In this document: piece by piece, positions 1-7,684 of the stretch
Layout: each line of letters begins with the position of its first letter
Position numbering within the stretch: the first letter of the stretch is position 1
NCBI GenBank assembly: GCA_934561555.1
Contig: CAKTGQ010000002.1
Coordinates: 1 to 64,000 of the forward strand
Source: an uncultured Faecalibacterium sp.
Lineage (GTDB): Bacteria > Bacillota > Clostridia > Oscillospirales > Ruminococcaceae
DNA: 64,000 bases
Direction: 5' to 3'
Translations under genes and position numbers: made by a program
The notes under the pieces: model-generated
Told to the model about the DNA's origin: nothing
What the model saw: only the letters and a program-made list of their open reading frames with translations
Databases searched by the model: none

Positions 1-654
1 CAGCTGACGCTCTCCGATGAACGAATTGAAAAAGCCATTATCGAGAACAACGCCTGACTGGTCATCATCGACCCGATCCAGGCGTATCTCGGTGCCGACG
101 TGGACATGAACCGGGCGAACGAAGTGCGCCCCATCTTCATGCGGCTGGGACAGGTAGCGCAGCGAACAGGCTGCGCTATTTTGCTGATCGGGCACCTGAA
201 CAAAGCCGCCGGAATGCAGAGCCTGCAGCGGGGTCTCGGCTCCATCGACATTGCAGCCGCCGTCCGTAGCGTCCTATTCATTGGCAAGCTGAAGCACGAC
301 CCGACCATGCGCATCCTGACCCATGAGAAAAGTTCCCTTGCCCCACCGGGCGTGTCGCTGGCGTTCTCTCTGGGGGACGAGGGAGGTTTCCGCTGGGTCG
401 GCGAGTACGACATTACCGCAGACGAAATGCTGTCCGGCATCGAACCGCAGCGTGAAACCAAGACCCAGCAAGCTAAAGACCTGATCTGCGCCCTGCTTGC
501 CGGAGGAAAGCAGGTGCTCAGCGAGGACATCGACAAGGCGGCGCTGGAAAGGGGCATCCCCGGCAGAACCGTCCGGGATGCCAAGCGGGAACTGGGCGAT
601 GCCCTGAAAAGTAAGATCGTGGAAGGCCGCAAGAAGGTCTTTTGGATGGAATAA
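1..654 (+). pseudogene. RepA-like AAA ATPase (DnaB/RadA fold) with in-frame stop, 5' end outside window
   Basis: The reading frame is open from base 1 to 654 except for a TGA at 55-57. Before the stop it reads LTLSDERIEKAIIENNA and after it LVIIDPIQAYLGADVDMN, which is the Walker B region (IIDP) of the RepA/AAA_25 ATPases carried by Firmicute conjugative elements. These help replicate or prime the excised element. Further on come LLIGHLNKAA and the switch segment GSIDIAAAVRS, then a C-terminal winged-helix-like tail. The simplest reading is a nonsense mutation, for example CGA to TGA, that splits the protein. An internal ATG at 100 could start only a fragment lacking Walker A. The family assignment is recognition of the motif order. 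The 5' half lies left of the window. Confidence 0.75.
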
Positions 655-760
655 GCCATTTGGCTGGCAGAGAATTTTGGCTGGCAAGAAAATCATGGTA
701 CACCCACAGTTGCCAGTCTGCCGGCCAAATCAAGAAAATGACGATTCAAGGAGGAATTGA

Positions 761-934
761 ATGGAAAATGTAAAGATGCCCGATAGCAAGAACGCCCCCT
801 TCATCAAGCGTACCATCAATGGTCAGGAATTTACCGTTCTGATTCACTTCCGTGCCGGATGCCGTGAAAAAGCACAGGACAAGGTGAAGAGAATGCTGCG
901 TTCTGATGTGCAAAACGCCGAACTTTCTGCCTGA
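761..934 (+). CDS. TnpW-like small transposon-encoded protein
   Basis: This short gene encodes 57 residues and starts at an ATG preceded by a strong AAGGAGG seven bases upstream. The product contains APFIKRTINGQEFTVLIHF followed by a basic helix, which is the pattern of the TnpW family found in Tn4451-like and Maff2-type integrative elements. The family's biochemical role is not known. It lies just downstream of the broken RepA-like gene, its usual neighbour. The genes normally found beyond it, such as the relaxase, are absent, because the sequence runs within about 30 bases into the middle of a VirD4 gene. That indicates a deletion in the element. Confidence 0.7.
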   Translation: MENVKMPDSKNAPFIKRTINGQEFTVLIHFRAGCREKAQDKVKRMLRSDVQNAELSA

Positions 935-962
935 TTCGTAGAAAGTATTAAATTACTGTTGA

Positions 963-1790
963 CATTTAGTTTCTGGCAAGACCGCAAAATCCATTCTCAT
1001 TTCCTGCGGTGCCAGGCTCGCCCCCTTCGACATCCAAGAACTGCGCGACCTCACCATGTACGATGAACTGCAACTGGACACGCTGGGCGATAAGAAAACG
1101 GCGTTGTTCCTCATCATGTCGGACACAGACAGCACCTTCAACTTCCTGATTTCGATGGTCTACACCCAGCTTTTCAACCTCTTATGCGACAAGGCAGATG
1201 ATGTGTACGGCGGCAAGCTGCCCATCCATGTGCGTTGCCTCATTGACGAGTGCGCCAACATCGGACAGATTCCCAATTTGGAAAAATTGGTGGCAACCAT
1301 CCGCAGCCGTGAGATCTCTGCCTGCCTTGTTTTGCAGGCGAGAAGCCAGTTGAAAGCCATCTACAAGGACAACGCGGACACCATCGTGGGCAACATGGAC
1401 AGCCAGATTTTCCTCGGCGGCTCCGAACCCACCACCTTGAAAGACCTGTCCGAAATGCTGGGAAAAGAAACAATTGATGCCTTCAACACCTCGGACACCC
1501 GTGGCAACAGCCCCAGTTATGGCACTACGTTCCAAAAGATGGGGCACGAATTATTGAGCCGCGATGAAATAGCCGTGCTGGATGGCGGCAAGTGCATCCT
1601 GCAGCTGCGCGGTGTCAGACCGTTTTTGAGCGACAAGTACGACCTGCCCCAGCACCCGAACTACAAGTACACCTCCGATTATGACCCCAAGAACGCTTTG
1701 GACATTGAGAAGTTCGTGAACCGAAAAGAAAAAATCCACCCGGACGATACCTTCGTCATGGTGGATGCTGATTCGCTTCCGTCTACCTGA
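963..1790 (+). pseudogene. VirD4/TraG-type coupling protein, C-terminal fragment
   Basis: The frame is open from 963 and reads GKTAKSILISCGARLAPFDI, then MYDELQLDTLGDKKTALFLI. The coupling-protein features follow: a Walker B-like segment VRCLIDECANIGQIPNLEKL, the SREISACLVLQARSQL stretch and IFLGGSEPTTLKDLSEMLG. These belong to VirD4/TraG ATPases that deliver the relaxosome to a type IV secretion channel. About 275 residues remain, against roughly 600 for the family, and the N-terminal membrane segments and Walker A motif are gone. The 5' edge abuts the end of tnpW, so this is a deletion scar. An internal ATG at 1056 could give a shorter protein, but not a functional coupling ATPase. Confidence 0.8.
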
Positions 1791-1925
1791 CCCGGTAGGC
1801 GGTTTTGTTTTTGACCGGAGAGGTACACCAGCAAGCCCACTTCCGCCGCAGTTTACGGCTTAACAACAACGGCTTCAGGTGTGTACGGATGGTCTACAAC
1901 TTTCATTTATAAAGGAGAAACGACT

Positions 1926-2141
1926 ATGGAATTCTTTAACTCTGCTATCGAAGTTCTTCAGACTCTGGTTGTGGCTCTGGGTGCCGGTCTCGGCGTGTGG
2001 GGTGCTGTCAACCTGCTGGAAGGTTACGGCGGCGATAACCCCTCCGCCAAGAGTCAGGGCATGAAGCAGCTCATGGCTGGCGGCGGCGTTGCCCTCATCG
2101 GCATCACCCTCATTCCTCTGCTGTCTGGTCTGTTCGGCTAA
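1926..2141 (+). CDS. Maff2 family membrane protein of a conjugative element
   Basis: This gene encodes 71 residues with two hydrophobic segments, VVALGAGLGVWGAVNLL and GGGVALIGITLIPLLSGLF, separated by a short polar loop containing GYGGDNPSAKSQGMKQL. That arrangement is typical of Maff2 proteins, which sit between virD4 and the VirB6-like gene in Firmicute elements. They resemble small pilin-like or VirB2-like subunits, though the role is inferred from context. The start at 1926 is chosen because AAAGGAG precedes it at normal spacing; the upstream in-frame ATG at 1881 has no such site. The gene looks intact. Confidence 0.85.
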   Translation: MEFFNSAIEVLQTLVVALGAGLGVWGAVNLLEGYGGDNPSAKSQGMKQLMAGGGVALIGITLIPLLSGLFG

Positions 2142-2174
2142 GTGCCGCAGGCGGGTCTTCCCGCCTGTACATAA

Positions 2175-3149
2175 TCAATCTGCCAATCTATATGCCCAAT
2201 AGCGGCCATTTCGCACTTTGGCGAGCTTTCCTTCTTTTGTCAAAGTATTCAAGACTCGACTTGCAGTGGCAGGAGAAACATTGAGAAGATTCTGAACATC
2301 GACGTTCTGGATAATATGGTTCGTGCGGAGAAAAGCTGCAATCTTCATCCAACGCACTTCTTCCTTACTCTGTGCAACAGGCTGTTCGTTGATTGCTTCG
2401 GTCAAAGCCTCTTTGATAATTCCCAGCATAAACTCGATAAAAACAGTTCCTTCCCCCTGTGCGTTAGACTGATTGATTGCTGCGTAATACTCGGCCTGAT
2501 AGTCGTGAATGATGGATTCGATTGGAAGCCATGCAAACAAGGGGTTCCACTTTGACAGCAGAAGTGTGTGCCAGAGCCGCCCAATACGACCGTTGCCATC
2601 CGCAAATGGATGAATCACCTCAAATTCATAATGGAAGACGCAGCTCTTAATTAAAAGCGGTAAAGGACTGTTTTCTGTCCACTGAATCAGTTCCTCCATC
2701 AAAGAGGAAACGTACTGCGGCAGGGTGCCGAAATGGAGGACATTACCCTTGCTGTCTACTACGCCGACAGGACGGGAGCGAAACTCGCCAGCCTCCCGGA
2801 CAAGACCCTGCATCATCGTCCGATGTGCAAGCAGAAGATCATCCATCGAATATGGATTCAACTCTGCGAGATGGTCGTAGATTTCGTAGGCGTTTTTTAC
2901 TTCTGCAATGTCTTTTGGAGGGGCAAGCACACGTTTTCCAGACAGAACAGCCGTCACCTGCTCCAAAGAGAGTGTGTTCTGCTCGATAGCCAGAGAAGAA
3001 TAAATCGTTCGGATGCGATTCTGGCGGCGCAGAATCGGACTTGTGGAAAGATTCTGGGTGGAACTGATTTTGCCTACCAGTTCGCTGATTTCCATAACCT
3101 CTGAAAGAGCTGCTTCTGTGATTTCAAATGGCGGTTTCTTGTTTCGCAC
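2175..3149 (-). CDS. Fic domain protein with C-terminal winged helix
   Basis: Fic proteins transfer AMP or related groups from nucleotides to target proteins. The catalytic loop reads HPFADGNGRIGR, which fits the consensus HxFx(D/E)GNGRxxR, so activity is plausible. Nearer the N terminus SSLAIEQN resembles the inhibitory helix motif (S/T)xxxE(G/N), with Q where G or N is usual. The C terminus, around ATASRVLNTLTKEGK, looks like a winged-helix DNA-binding domain that could control the gene itself. The start is taken as the GTG at 3149 because GGGAGGT lies seven bases upstream; an ATG at 3182 lacks a site. The product is 324 residues. It lies opposite to the transfer genes and separates Maff2 from the VirB6-like gene, so it is probably a later insertion. 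Confidence 0.85.
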   Translation of the reverse strand: MRNKKPPFEITEAALSEVMEISELVGKISSTQNLSTSPILRRQNRIRTIYSSLAIEQNTLSLEQVTAVLSGKRVLAPPKDIAEVKNAYEIYDHLAELNPYSMDDLLLAHRTMMQGLVREAGEFRSRPVGVVDSKGNVLHFGTLPQYVSSLMEELIQWTENSPLPLLIKSCVFHYEFEVIHPFADGNGRIGRLWHTLLLSKWNPLFAWLPIESIIHDYQAEYYAAINQSNAQGEGTVFIEFMLGIIKEALTEAINEQPVAQSKEEVRWMKIAAFLRTNHIIQNVDVQNLLNVSPATASRVLNTLTKEGKLAKVRNGRYWAYRLAD

Positions 3150-3186
3150 GGTGTATACCTCCCATATCATTTCTTTTATCATATCA

Positions 3187-3235
3187 TTTCATCTATCATT
3201 CATCAATCAAAATTTTGAAAAAATGATAGATGAAA
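3187..3235. repeat. AT-rich inverted repeat upstream of fic, possible operator
   Basis: TTTCATCTATCATT (3187-3200) and AATGATAGATGAAA (3222-3235) are perfect 14-base complements across a 21-base AT-rich spacer. The repeat lies just upstream of fic on its strand, where a promoter and operator would be. The winged-helix tail of the Fic protein makes autoregulation plausible, but no binding is shown by the sequence itself. Confidence 0.5.
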
Positions 3236-3360
3236 CGAGGCTATTGTTCCATACGGCGGCTTGAGCAGCAAAGGAAAGCCCTCTGCGGTTTGCAGTTTTA
3301 TTGAATGTCCGTGCTCCAAGCTGTGTTTTTTATCCACCCATCAATGAAAGGCGGTGTCTT

Positions 3361-3429
3361 ATGCAGTTTTTGACCCACATTATTTTCCTCCTGAACCTTC
3401 TCAAGACCCTTATCAACCACTTCAGCTAA
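3361..3429 (+). CDS. Possible 22-residue hydrophobic leader peptide
   Basis: This tiny frame encodes a 22-residue peptide containing FLTHIIFLLNLLKTLI. It starts with ATG after AAAGGCGG at fair spacing and ends 13 bases before the VirB6-like gene. Its size, hydrophobicity and position fit a small membrane peptide or a translational coupler. Nothing else supports it, and chance is a real alternative. Confidence 0.35.
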   Translation: MQFLTHIIFLLNLLKTLINHFS

Positions 3430-3442
3430 GGACGGTGACTGA

Positions 3443-4309
3443 ATGGAAACCGTTCTCAAAGCAATCTCAGATTGGATCAAGTCGCTACTGACAGCAGCAA
3501 TCATGTCCAATCTCAACGGCCTGTTCGATGATGTTAACACCCAAGTGGGCAGTATCGCCCAGCAGGTGGGCACCAAACCATCCGGTTTTGAACCGCGCGT
3601 TTTCGCTATGATCGAGGCGTTGTCCCGCAATGTGGTGCTGCCCATCGCAGGCGTGATTTTGACCTTTATTGCCTGCTACGAACTGATCGAGATGATCACC
3701 CAGCACAACAACATGGCACAATTTGAGCCTGCGCTGCTGATGAAATGGATCTTCAAAACTGCCATTTCGGTGTGGATGATTTCCAACACCTTCGATATCA
3801 CCATGGCGGTGTTCGATGTGACCCAGCAGGTGGTGGCAAATTCCAGCGGCATTATTTCTGGCAACACGCGGGTGAACGACATCGGGCTTTCCATGCTGCA
3901 ATCCAGCATGATGCAGATGGACGTAGGACCCCTGTTCGGGCTGTTCTTGCAGTCCTTCTTCATCGGTATCACCATGCGCATCCTGTCCATTGTGATTTTT
4001 GTCATCGTCTACGGAAGAATGATTGAAATCTACATGATGGTCAGCCTTGCCCCGGTGCCCATGGCAACATGGGGCAACCACGAGCAATCCCATGTGGGAC
4101 AGAACTATCTTCGTTCTCTGTTCGCGCTGGGATTTCAAGGTTTCCTGATCCTGATCTGCGTGGCGATCTACGCTGTTCTGCTTCAGAATGTTGCCATATC
4201 CGGGGATGCCATCAACTCGATCTGGAGCATCGTGGGGTATACCGTGCTGCTCTGCTTCTCGCTGTTCAAGACCAGCTCTGTCGCCAAAACTCTGCTGGGT
4301 GCCCATTGA
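3443..4309 (+). CDS. VirB6/TrbL-like type IV secretion membrane protein
   Basis: The 288-residue product has a polar N-terminal third followed by about six hydrophobic segments, including LPIAGVILTFIACYELI, ILSIVIFVIVYGRMIEIYMMVSLAP, FLILICVAIYAVLL and a final segment near VGYTVLLCFSLF. The conserved block MVSLAPVPMATWGN and the order Maff2, this gene, PrgI are typical of the VirB6/TrbL-like protein of Firmicute conjugative elements, thought to form the inner-membrane pore. The ATG follows GGACGGTG. The gene appears complete, although the rest of the secretion machinery is truncated or missing here. Confidence 0.82.
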   Translation: METVLKAISDWIKSLLTAAIMSNLNGLFDDVNTQVGSIAQQVGTKPSGFEPRVFAMIEALSRNVVLPIAGVILTFIACYELIEMITQHNNMAQFEPALLMKWIFKTAISVWMISNTFDITMAVFDVTQQVVANSSGIISGNTRVNDIGLSMLQSSMMQMDVGPLFGLFLQSFFIGITMRILSIVIFVIVYGRMIEIYMMVSLAPVPMATWGNHEQSHVGQNYLRSLFALGFQGFLILICVAIYAVLLQNVAISGDAINSIWSIVGYTVLLCFSLFKTSSVAKTLLGAH

Positions 4310-4324
4310 TTCGGAGGTGAAATT

Positions 4325-4792
4325 TTGGCAGCTTATATTTCCGTGCCGCGCGATTTCAGCAAGGTGAAGTCCAAAGTAGCCTTCAATTTGACCGCCCGGC
4401 AGCTTATCTGTTTTGGTGCAGCGGCAGTCGTAGGAGTGCCGCTGTTCTTTGTTTTGCGGGACACCGCAGGCAATTCCGGCGCTACCCTTGGCATGATGGC
4501 GGTCATGCTGCCCATGTTTTTTCTGGCCATGTACCAGAAGAACGGCCAGCCCGCCGAAAAGATCCTGCGGTACTACCTTCAGGCACGTTTCGTTCGCCCG
4601 AAGGTGCGTCCGTATGAGCCATCACAGAATAATGATACTTCTGCCTTCGGGCAGCTCGGTGAGAACCACGGAGAGGTGAGAACCCTATGGATTCGGTACG
4701 CTGCCGGACGGCTGAAAGTTTTCCCACACGAAAACAGAGTTTTCGGTTTCCGGGGATGTCGGGGACAAATACGGAAAGGTATAGAACTATAA
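4325..4792 (+). CDS. PrgI family type IV secretion protein with aberrant C terminus
   Basis: Translation probably starts at a TTG (4325) behind GGAGGTGAAATT. The first hundred or so residues are PrgI-like: AYISVPRDFSKVKSKVAFNLTARQ, two adjacent membrane segments (CFGAAAVVGVPLFFV and MMAVMLPMFFLAMY), then KNGQPAEKILRYYLQARF. PrgI normally ends about 20 residues later and is followed by a large VirB4 ATPase gene. Here, after VRPYEPSQNND, the frame enters an arginine-rich tail with no PrgI character, and no VirB4 follows. The 3' end looks like a deletion junction near 4640. The family call is firm; whether the fused protein is made or useful is unknown. Confidence 0.75.
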   Translation: MAAYISVPRDFSKVKSKVAFNLTARQLICFGAAAVVGVPLFFVLRDTAGNSGATLGMMAVMLPMFFLAMYQKNGQPAEKILRYYLQARFVRPKVRPYEPSQNNDTSAFGQLGENHGEVRTLWIRYAAGRLKVFPHENRVFGFRGCRGQIRKGIEL

Positions 4793-4879
4793 ATCACAGC
4801 AATTTGCTGTTTGAGATAGTAGGGTGGGCTGTGCGAGCAGCCCACTGTTACATATACGGATAGAAAGGAGCAATCCAAA

Positions 4880-5647
4880 TTGGCTACACGAGGCAAAAAA
4901 GAAAAAGAGTATCCGCCTATGCCCGCAAACTGGATGTACAAGCGCGGGGATGTCTACATGATGGATCTGAATCCTTACAGCGGTTCCGAGCAAGGCGGCA
5001 TCCGACCTGCCATTGTTGTCCAGAACGATGACGGTAATTTTTATTCCAATGTTCTTCTGGTCGTTCCACTGACAACACAGATCAAAAAGCGAAATATGCC
5101 GACGCATTTTATTCTGCACAATCGCTTTTTGAGTGCGCCATCTATGGCGATTTGCGAAAGTCCGCGCCCCGCAGATAAATCCAGAGTGTTAAGCTACCTT
5201 GGGCACCTGTCCAAATATGAAATGCGGCAAGTGTCAGTGTGTCTGCAATACAGCTTTGGGTTCATTGGATACAAGTCATTCCGAAAATACCTTACGGCTC
5301 CTCCGCAGGAGGATGTTCTCGCCGCTGCAAAAGAGCTGCTCTCCCAGCAGTTTCAGAATCTTCGGGTGCTGAACAGTCAGCCCCCTGCTCTCGCCAAGCA
5401 CACAAAAGGCGATCTACATAGCATTGAGCAGATATCGGAAAGGATGCTCTCCACCCCGACGGAATCTTCTGTTGAGTTCATGGTCGCAGAACTGGATGAT
5501 GCACTTCAGTCGCTTATGTTCCGCTGGAATATCTGTTATGAACGGTATTCCAGTTTCCGCTTATCCGATAACGAAAAGAAGAAAATCGGTTTGATTATCC
5601 AATCAGGAATTGATTTTCTGCAAAAGAAGAAGGAGGTTCCTTTATGA
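4880..5647 (+). CDS. MazF/PemK-like toxin-fold protein with extra C-terminal domain
   Basis: The start is a TTG behind AAAGGAG. Residues 20-120 or so have the MazF/PemK pattern: YKRGDVYMMDLNPYSGSEQGG, RPAIVVQNDDGN, NVLLVVPLTTQ and a later block ending SRVLSYLGHLS. MazF proteins are usually 110-120-residue mRNA interferases. This one has 255 residues, with roughly 120 more that are mostly helical and of unknown function. There is no MazE-like gene upstream. The downstream ParB-like gene overlaps by four bases (ATGA), so the two are translationally coupled and may function together. It could be a toxin, a regulator, or a MazF fold used for another purpose. Confidence 0.7.
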   Translation: MATRGKKEKEYPPMPANWMYKRGDVYMMDLNPYSGSEQGGIRPAIVVQNDDGNFYSNVLLVVPLTTQIKKRNMPTHFILHNRFLSAPSMAICESPRPADKSRVLSYLGHLSKYEMRQVSVCLQYSFGFIGYKSFRKYLTAPPQEDVLAAAKELLSQQFQNLRVLNSQPPALAKHTKGDLHSIEQISERMLSTPTESSVEFMVAELDDALQSLMFRWNICYERYSSFRLSDNEKKKIGLIIQSGIDFLQKKKEVPL

Positions 5648-6429
5648 TGAACGCAGTTGTAAAACCTTACCATGAGATGTGCCTGAACAGCAGCGAACTG
5701 ATCGTTCCGCGCGACACTTATCAGCGTGCTCTTCACCCCGCTCGTGTTGCCCGCATCGCAAAAGAATTTGACGAGCGGGTTGCCAATGAGCCGAAGATCA
5801 GCTTCCGGGATGGTCACTACTATGTGATGGACGGACAGAACACCATCGCTGCACGGAAATTTCTGAACGGCGGCGAAGATTTGCAGATTCGCTGCAAGGT
5901 TTATTTTGGTATGACAGAACGAGAAGAAGCCCTCCTGTTTGCACAGCAGACAGGCATTTCGGAACGGCTGAGTGCAGGGCAGAAGCTCCGTGCCCTGATT
6001 TTTGCAGGGGAGCCTGCTGCCGTTGCATTCCAGCAGGCCACCGAATTGGCTGGCGTTCATCTTTCTTTTGAAGAAGGCCGAGGCAAGCAGCGGATCAGCT
6101 GCATTGCAACCGCCTATCACGAATTCATCCGGCTGGGTCCGGAATTGTATATCGAATCCCTTGATGTTTTGCTGAACGCTTGGAACGGCGAGCCTGATTC
6201 TATGAGTTCCGCAAACCTGCTCGGCATCTGCCGCTTTGTAGAACTGTATCACTCCGAATATAACAAAGGCCGTCTGATTGCCAAACTGCGGCAGGTCGAT
6301 GCATTCACGATTTTTCGCCTTGCTCGAACCGCAGGCGTAAGCCTTCCCGGCAAGACGAAGTACCTTCAGCAGGTCTATACTATTTATAATGGTGGAAGCC
6401 GCCGGGCCGCACTGCCGCTCAAGTTTTAA
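5644..6429 (+). CDS. ParB/Srx-like domain protein
   Basis: The 261-residue product has a ParB N-terminal-like fold. It shows the opening LNSSELIVPRDTYQRALHPARVARIAKEFDE, where ParB proteins set out the positions they bind, then a strand-rich stretch with YYVMDGQNTIAARK in the place of the ParB/sulfiredoxin nucleotide-binding GxHR-type motif, and EEALLFAQQTGISERLSAGQK. The rest looks helical. Such proteins are common accessory genes of conjugative elements. The start is one of two adjacent ATGs overlapping the end of the MazF-like gene, which points to coupled translation. No gene symbol is justified. Confidence 0.65.
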   Translation: MMNAVVKPYHEMCLNSSELIVPRDTYQRALHPARVARIAKEFDERVANEPKISFRDGHYYVMDGQNTIAARKFLNGGEDLQIRCKVYFGMTEREEALLFAQQTGISERLSAGQKLRALIFAGEPAAVAFQQATELAGVHLSFEEGRGKQRISCIATAYHEFIRLGPELYIESLDVLLNAWNGEPDSMSSANLLGICRFVELYHSEYNKGRLIAKLRQVDAFTIFRLARTAGVSLPGKTKYLQQVYTIYNGGSRRAALPLKF

Positions 6430-6459
6430 CTCAATGTATAATAAAAGAGGTTTTATCCA

Positions 6460-6705
6460 ATGAATAATTGCGAAGAAAAAATACCTACTGCATCTTCCAC
6501 CCCCACGCCCGTAGTACAGGATATCCGCTGTTACACGATTGAAGATCTGATGGCAATGCTGATTTTAAGCCGCCCCACCGTCTGTCGTCTGCTGAAGCAG
6601 AATGAATTCCGCTGGTTCAAAGTTGGTGGTGCCTATCGTATCTCCAAAACCAGCTTCGATGCGTGGCTGAACGATGGCATTATCGAACCCAATTCTGCTG
6701 TTTGA
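6460..6705 (+). CDS. Excisionase-like helix-turn-helix protein
   Basis: This 81-residue protein has a single HTH_17-type (MerR/Xis-like) domain: YTIEDLMAMLILSRPTVCRLLKQ, then FRWFKVGGAYRISKTSFDAWL. That is the standard pattern of small excisionase-family DNA-binding proteins that direct integrase toward excision or act as repressors. It lies 30 bases after the ParB-like gene and is followed by a terminator at 6739-6772, so it closes the upstream transcription unit. A role in excision is inferred from family and from the integrase downstream. Confidence 0.75.
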   Translation: MNNCEEKIPTASSTPTPVVQDIRCYTIEDLMAMLILSRPTVCRLLKQNEFRWFKVGGAYRISKTSFDAWLNDGIIEPNSAV

Positions 6706-6738
6706 CATCCTCAACATTTCAAGCGAAATCTGCTATTC

Positions 6739-6772
6739 TTTAGCCGGGACGAAAAATCCCGGCTAAGTTTTT
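6739..6772 (+). terminator. Rho-independent terminator after the Xis-like gene
   Basis: TTAGCCGGGA and TCCCGGCTAA form a ten-base stem around a short A-rich loop and are followed by a T run. It separates the Xis-like gene from the four-HTH gene and integrase. Confidence 0.8.
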
Positions 6773-6793
6773 ACATAGATGGAGGTGACCTTC

Positions 6794-7684
6794 ATGGATG
6801 ATGTGCAGAATATTTCGGCTCCCTTATACGGAAAAGCCGAACCTACCACCGCTAAAACAACCATGTCGGTTCGTGAGATGCAGCATCTTCTCGGTCTCGG
6901 CAAAACGGATAGTTATTGGCTGCTTCATAAGAATTTCTTTGAAGTCATTCTGATAAACGACAAAATTCGTATCGTTATTTCCAGTTTTGAAAAATGGTAC
7001 GCCAATCAGGTCAAATACCATAAGGTCAATGGTCCTCCACCGGGCGAGAAACTTTGCAAGCGGTCATATTCTGTTTTGGAAATTGCTGAAATATTAAAGG
7101 TAGACTCTGACACTGTCTATACACTCGTCCGTCAGGGAAAGTTGAAAGCAGAAACGGTAGACTTCTGGATGCGGATTCCGAAAGAGGAATTTGAGCGTTG
7201 GTATCGGTCACAAAGCCGCCACCGCACTGCGGCCGATCGGGAGCGTGACCGAGAAATCGAAGCACAAACCATCTCCATCCCAGAAATGGCAAAACTGCTC
7301 GGCATTCCAAGAGAAAAGGTCTACTGGATTCTCGACTGCAAAAAATACCGAGACTGTTTCGTTATTGAGCGCGTGGCCGACAGGCGGCGCATTACCAAAG
7401 CCAGCTTTGAAGCATGGCTTCTCAGTCAATCTACATATCAGGTTCAGCCACAGGCCGAAGATGTTCCAGAAGAACCTCCATTGAAACTGCAATCTCCCAA
7501 AAGCGGCAAATATTACAGTTTTCAAGAGATTCAAGACTTCTACGGCATCAGCCGCACCGCCCTTGTTACATGGATTCGTGAGGAAGGAATCCCCACAATT
7601 GATGTAGGGCGGGCAAAACGTGTCCGAAAAGATGTATTCGATGATGTTCTGAAATCCAAACGTAAAGTGGAAGGAGATACATAA
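6794..7684 (+). CDS. Protein with four tandem excisionase-like HTH units
   Basis: The start is the ATG at 6794, placed by GGAGGTG six bases upstream. The 296-residue product contains four successive HTH_17-like units. Their recognition segments are near SVREMQHLLGLGKTDSYWLL, SVLEIAEILKVDSDTVYTLV, SIPEMAKLLGIPREKVYWIL and SFQEIQDFYGISRTALVTWI, each followed by a wing-like strand and a closing helix such as SFEKWY, EFERWY, SFEAWL or DVFDDVL. Excisionases normally have one unit. The stop codon overlaps the integrase start by one base (TAATG), so the two are co-translated. A protein able to bind four adjacent arm sites and control integrase is a reasonable inference; it is not shown by sequence alone. 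Confidence 0.75.
   Translation: MDDVQNISAPLYGKAEPTTAKTTMSVREMQHLLGLGKTDSYWLLHKNFFEVILINDKIRIVISSFEKWYANQVKYHKVNGPPPGEKLCKRSYSVLEIAEILKVDSDTVYTLVRQGKLKAETVDFWMRIPKEEFERWYRSQSRHRTAADRERDREIEAQTISIPEMAKLLGIPREKVYWILDCKKYRDCFVIERVADRRRITKASFEAWLLSQSTYQVQPQAEDVPEEPPLKLQSPKSGKYYSFQEIQDFYGISRTALVTWIREEGIPTIDVGRAKRVRKDVFDDVLKSKRKVEGDT

Noticed and set aside
4333..4941. Minus-strand frames opposite prgI
   Set aside because: No start signals or family features, and they overlap a clear PrgI coding sequence.
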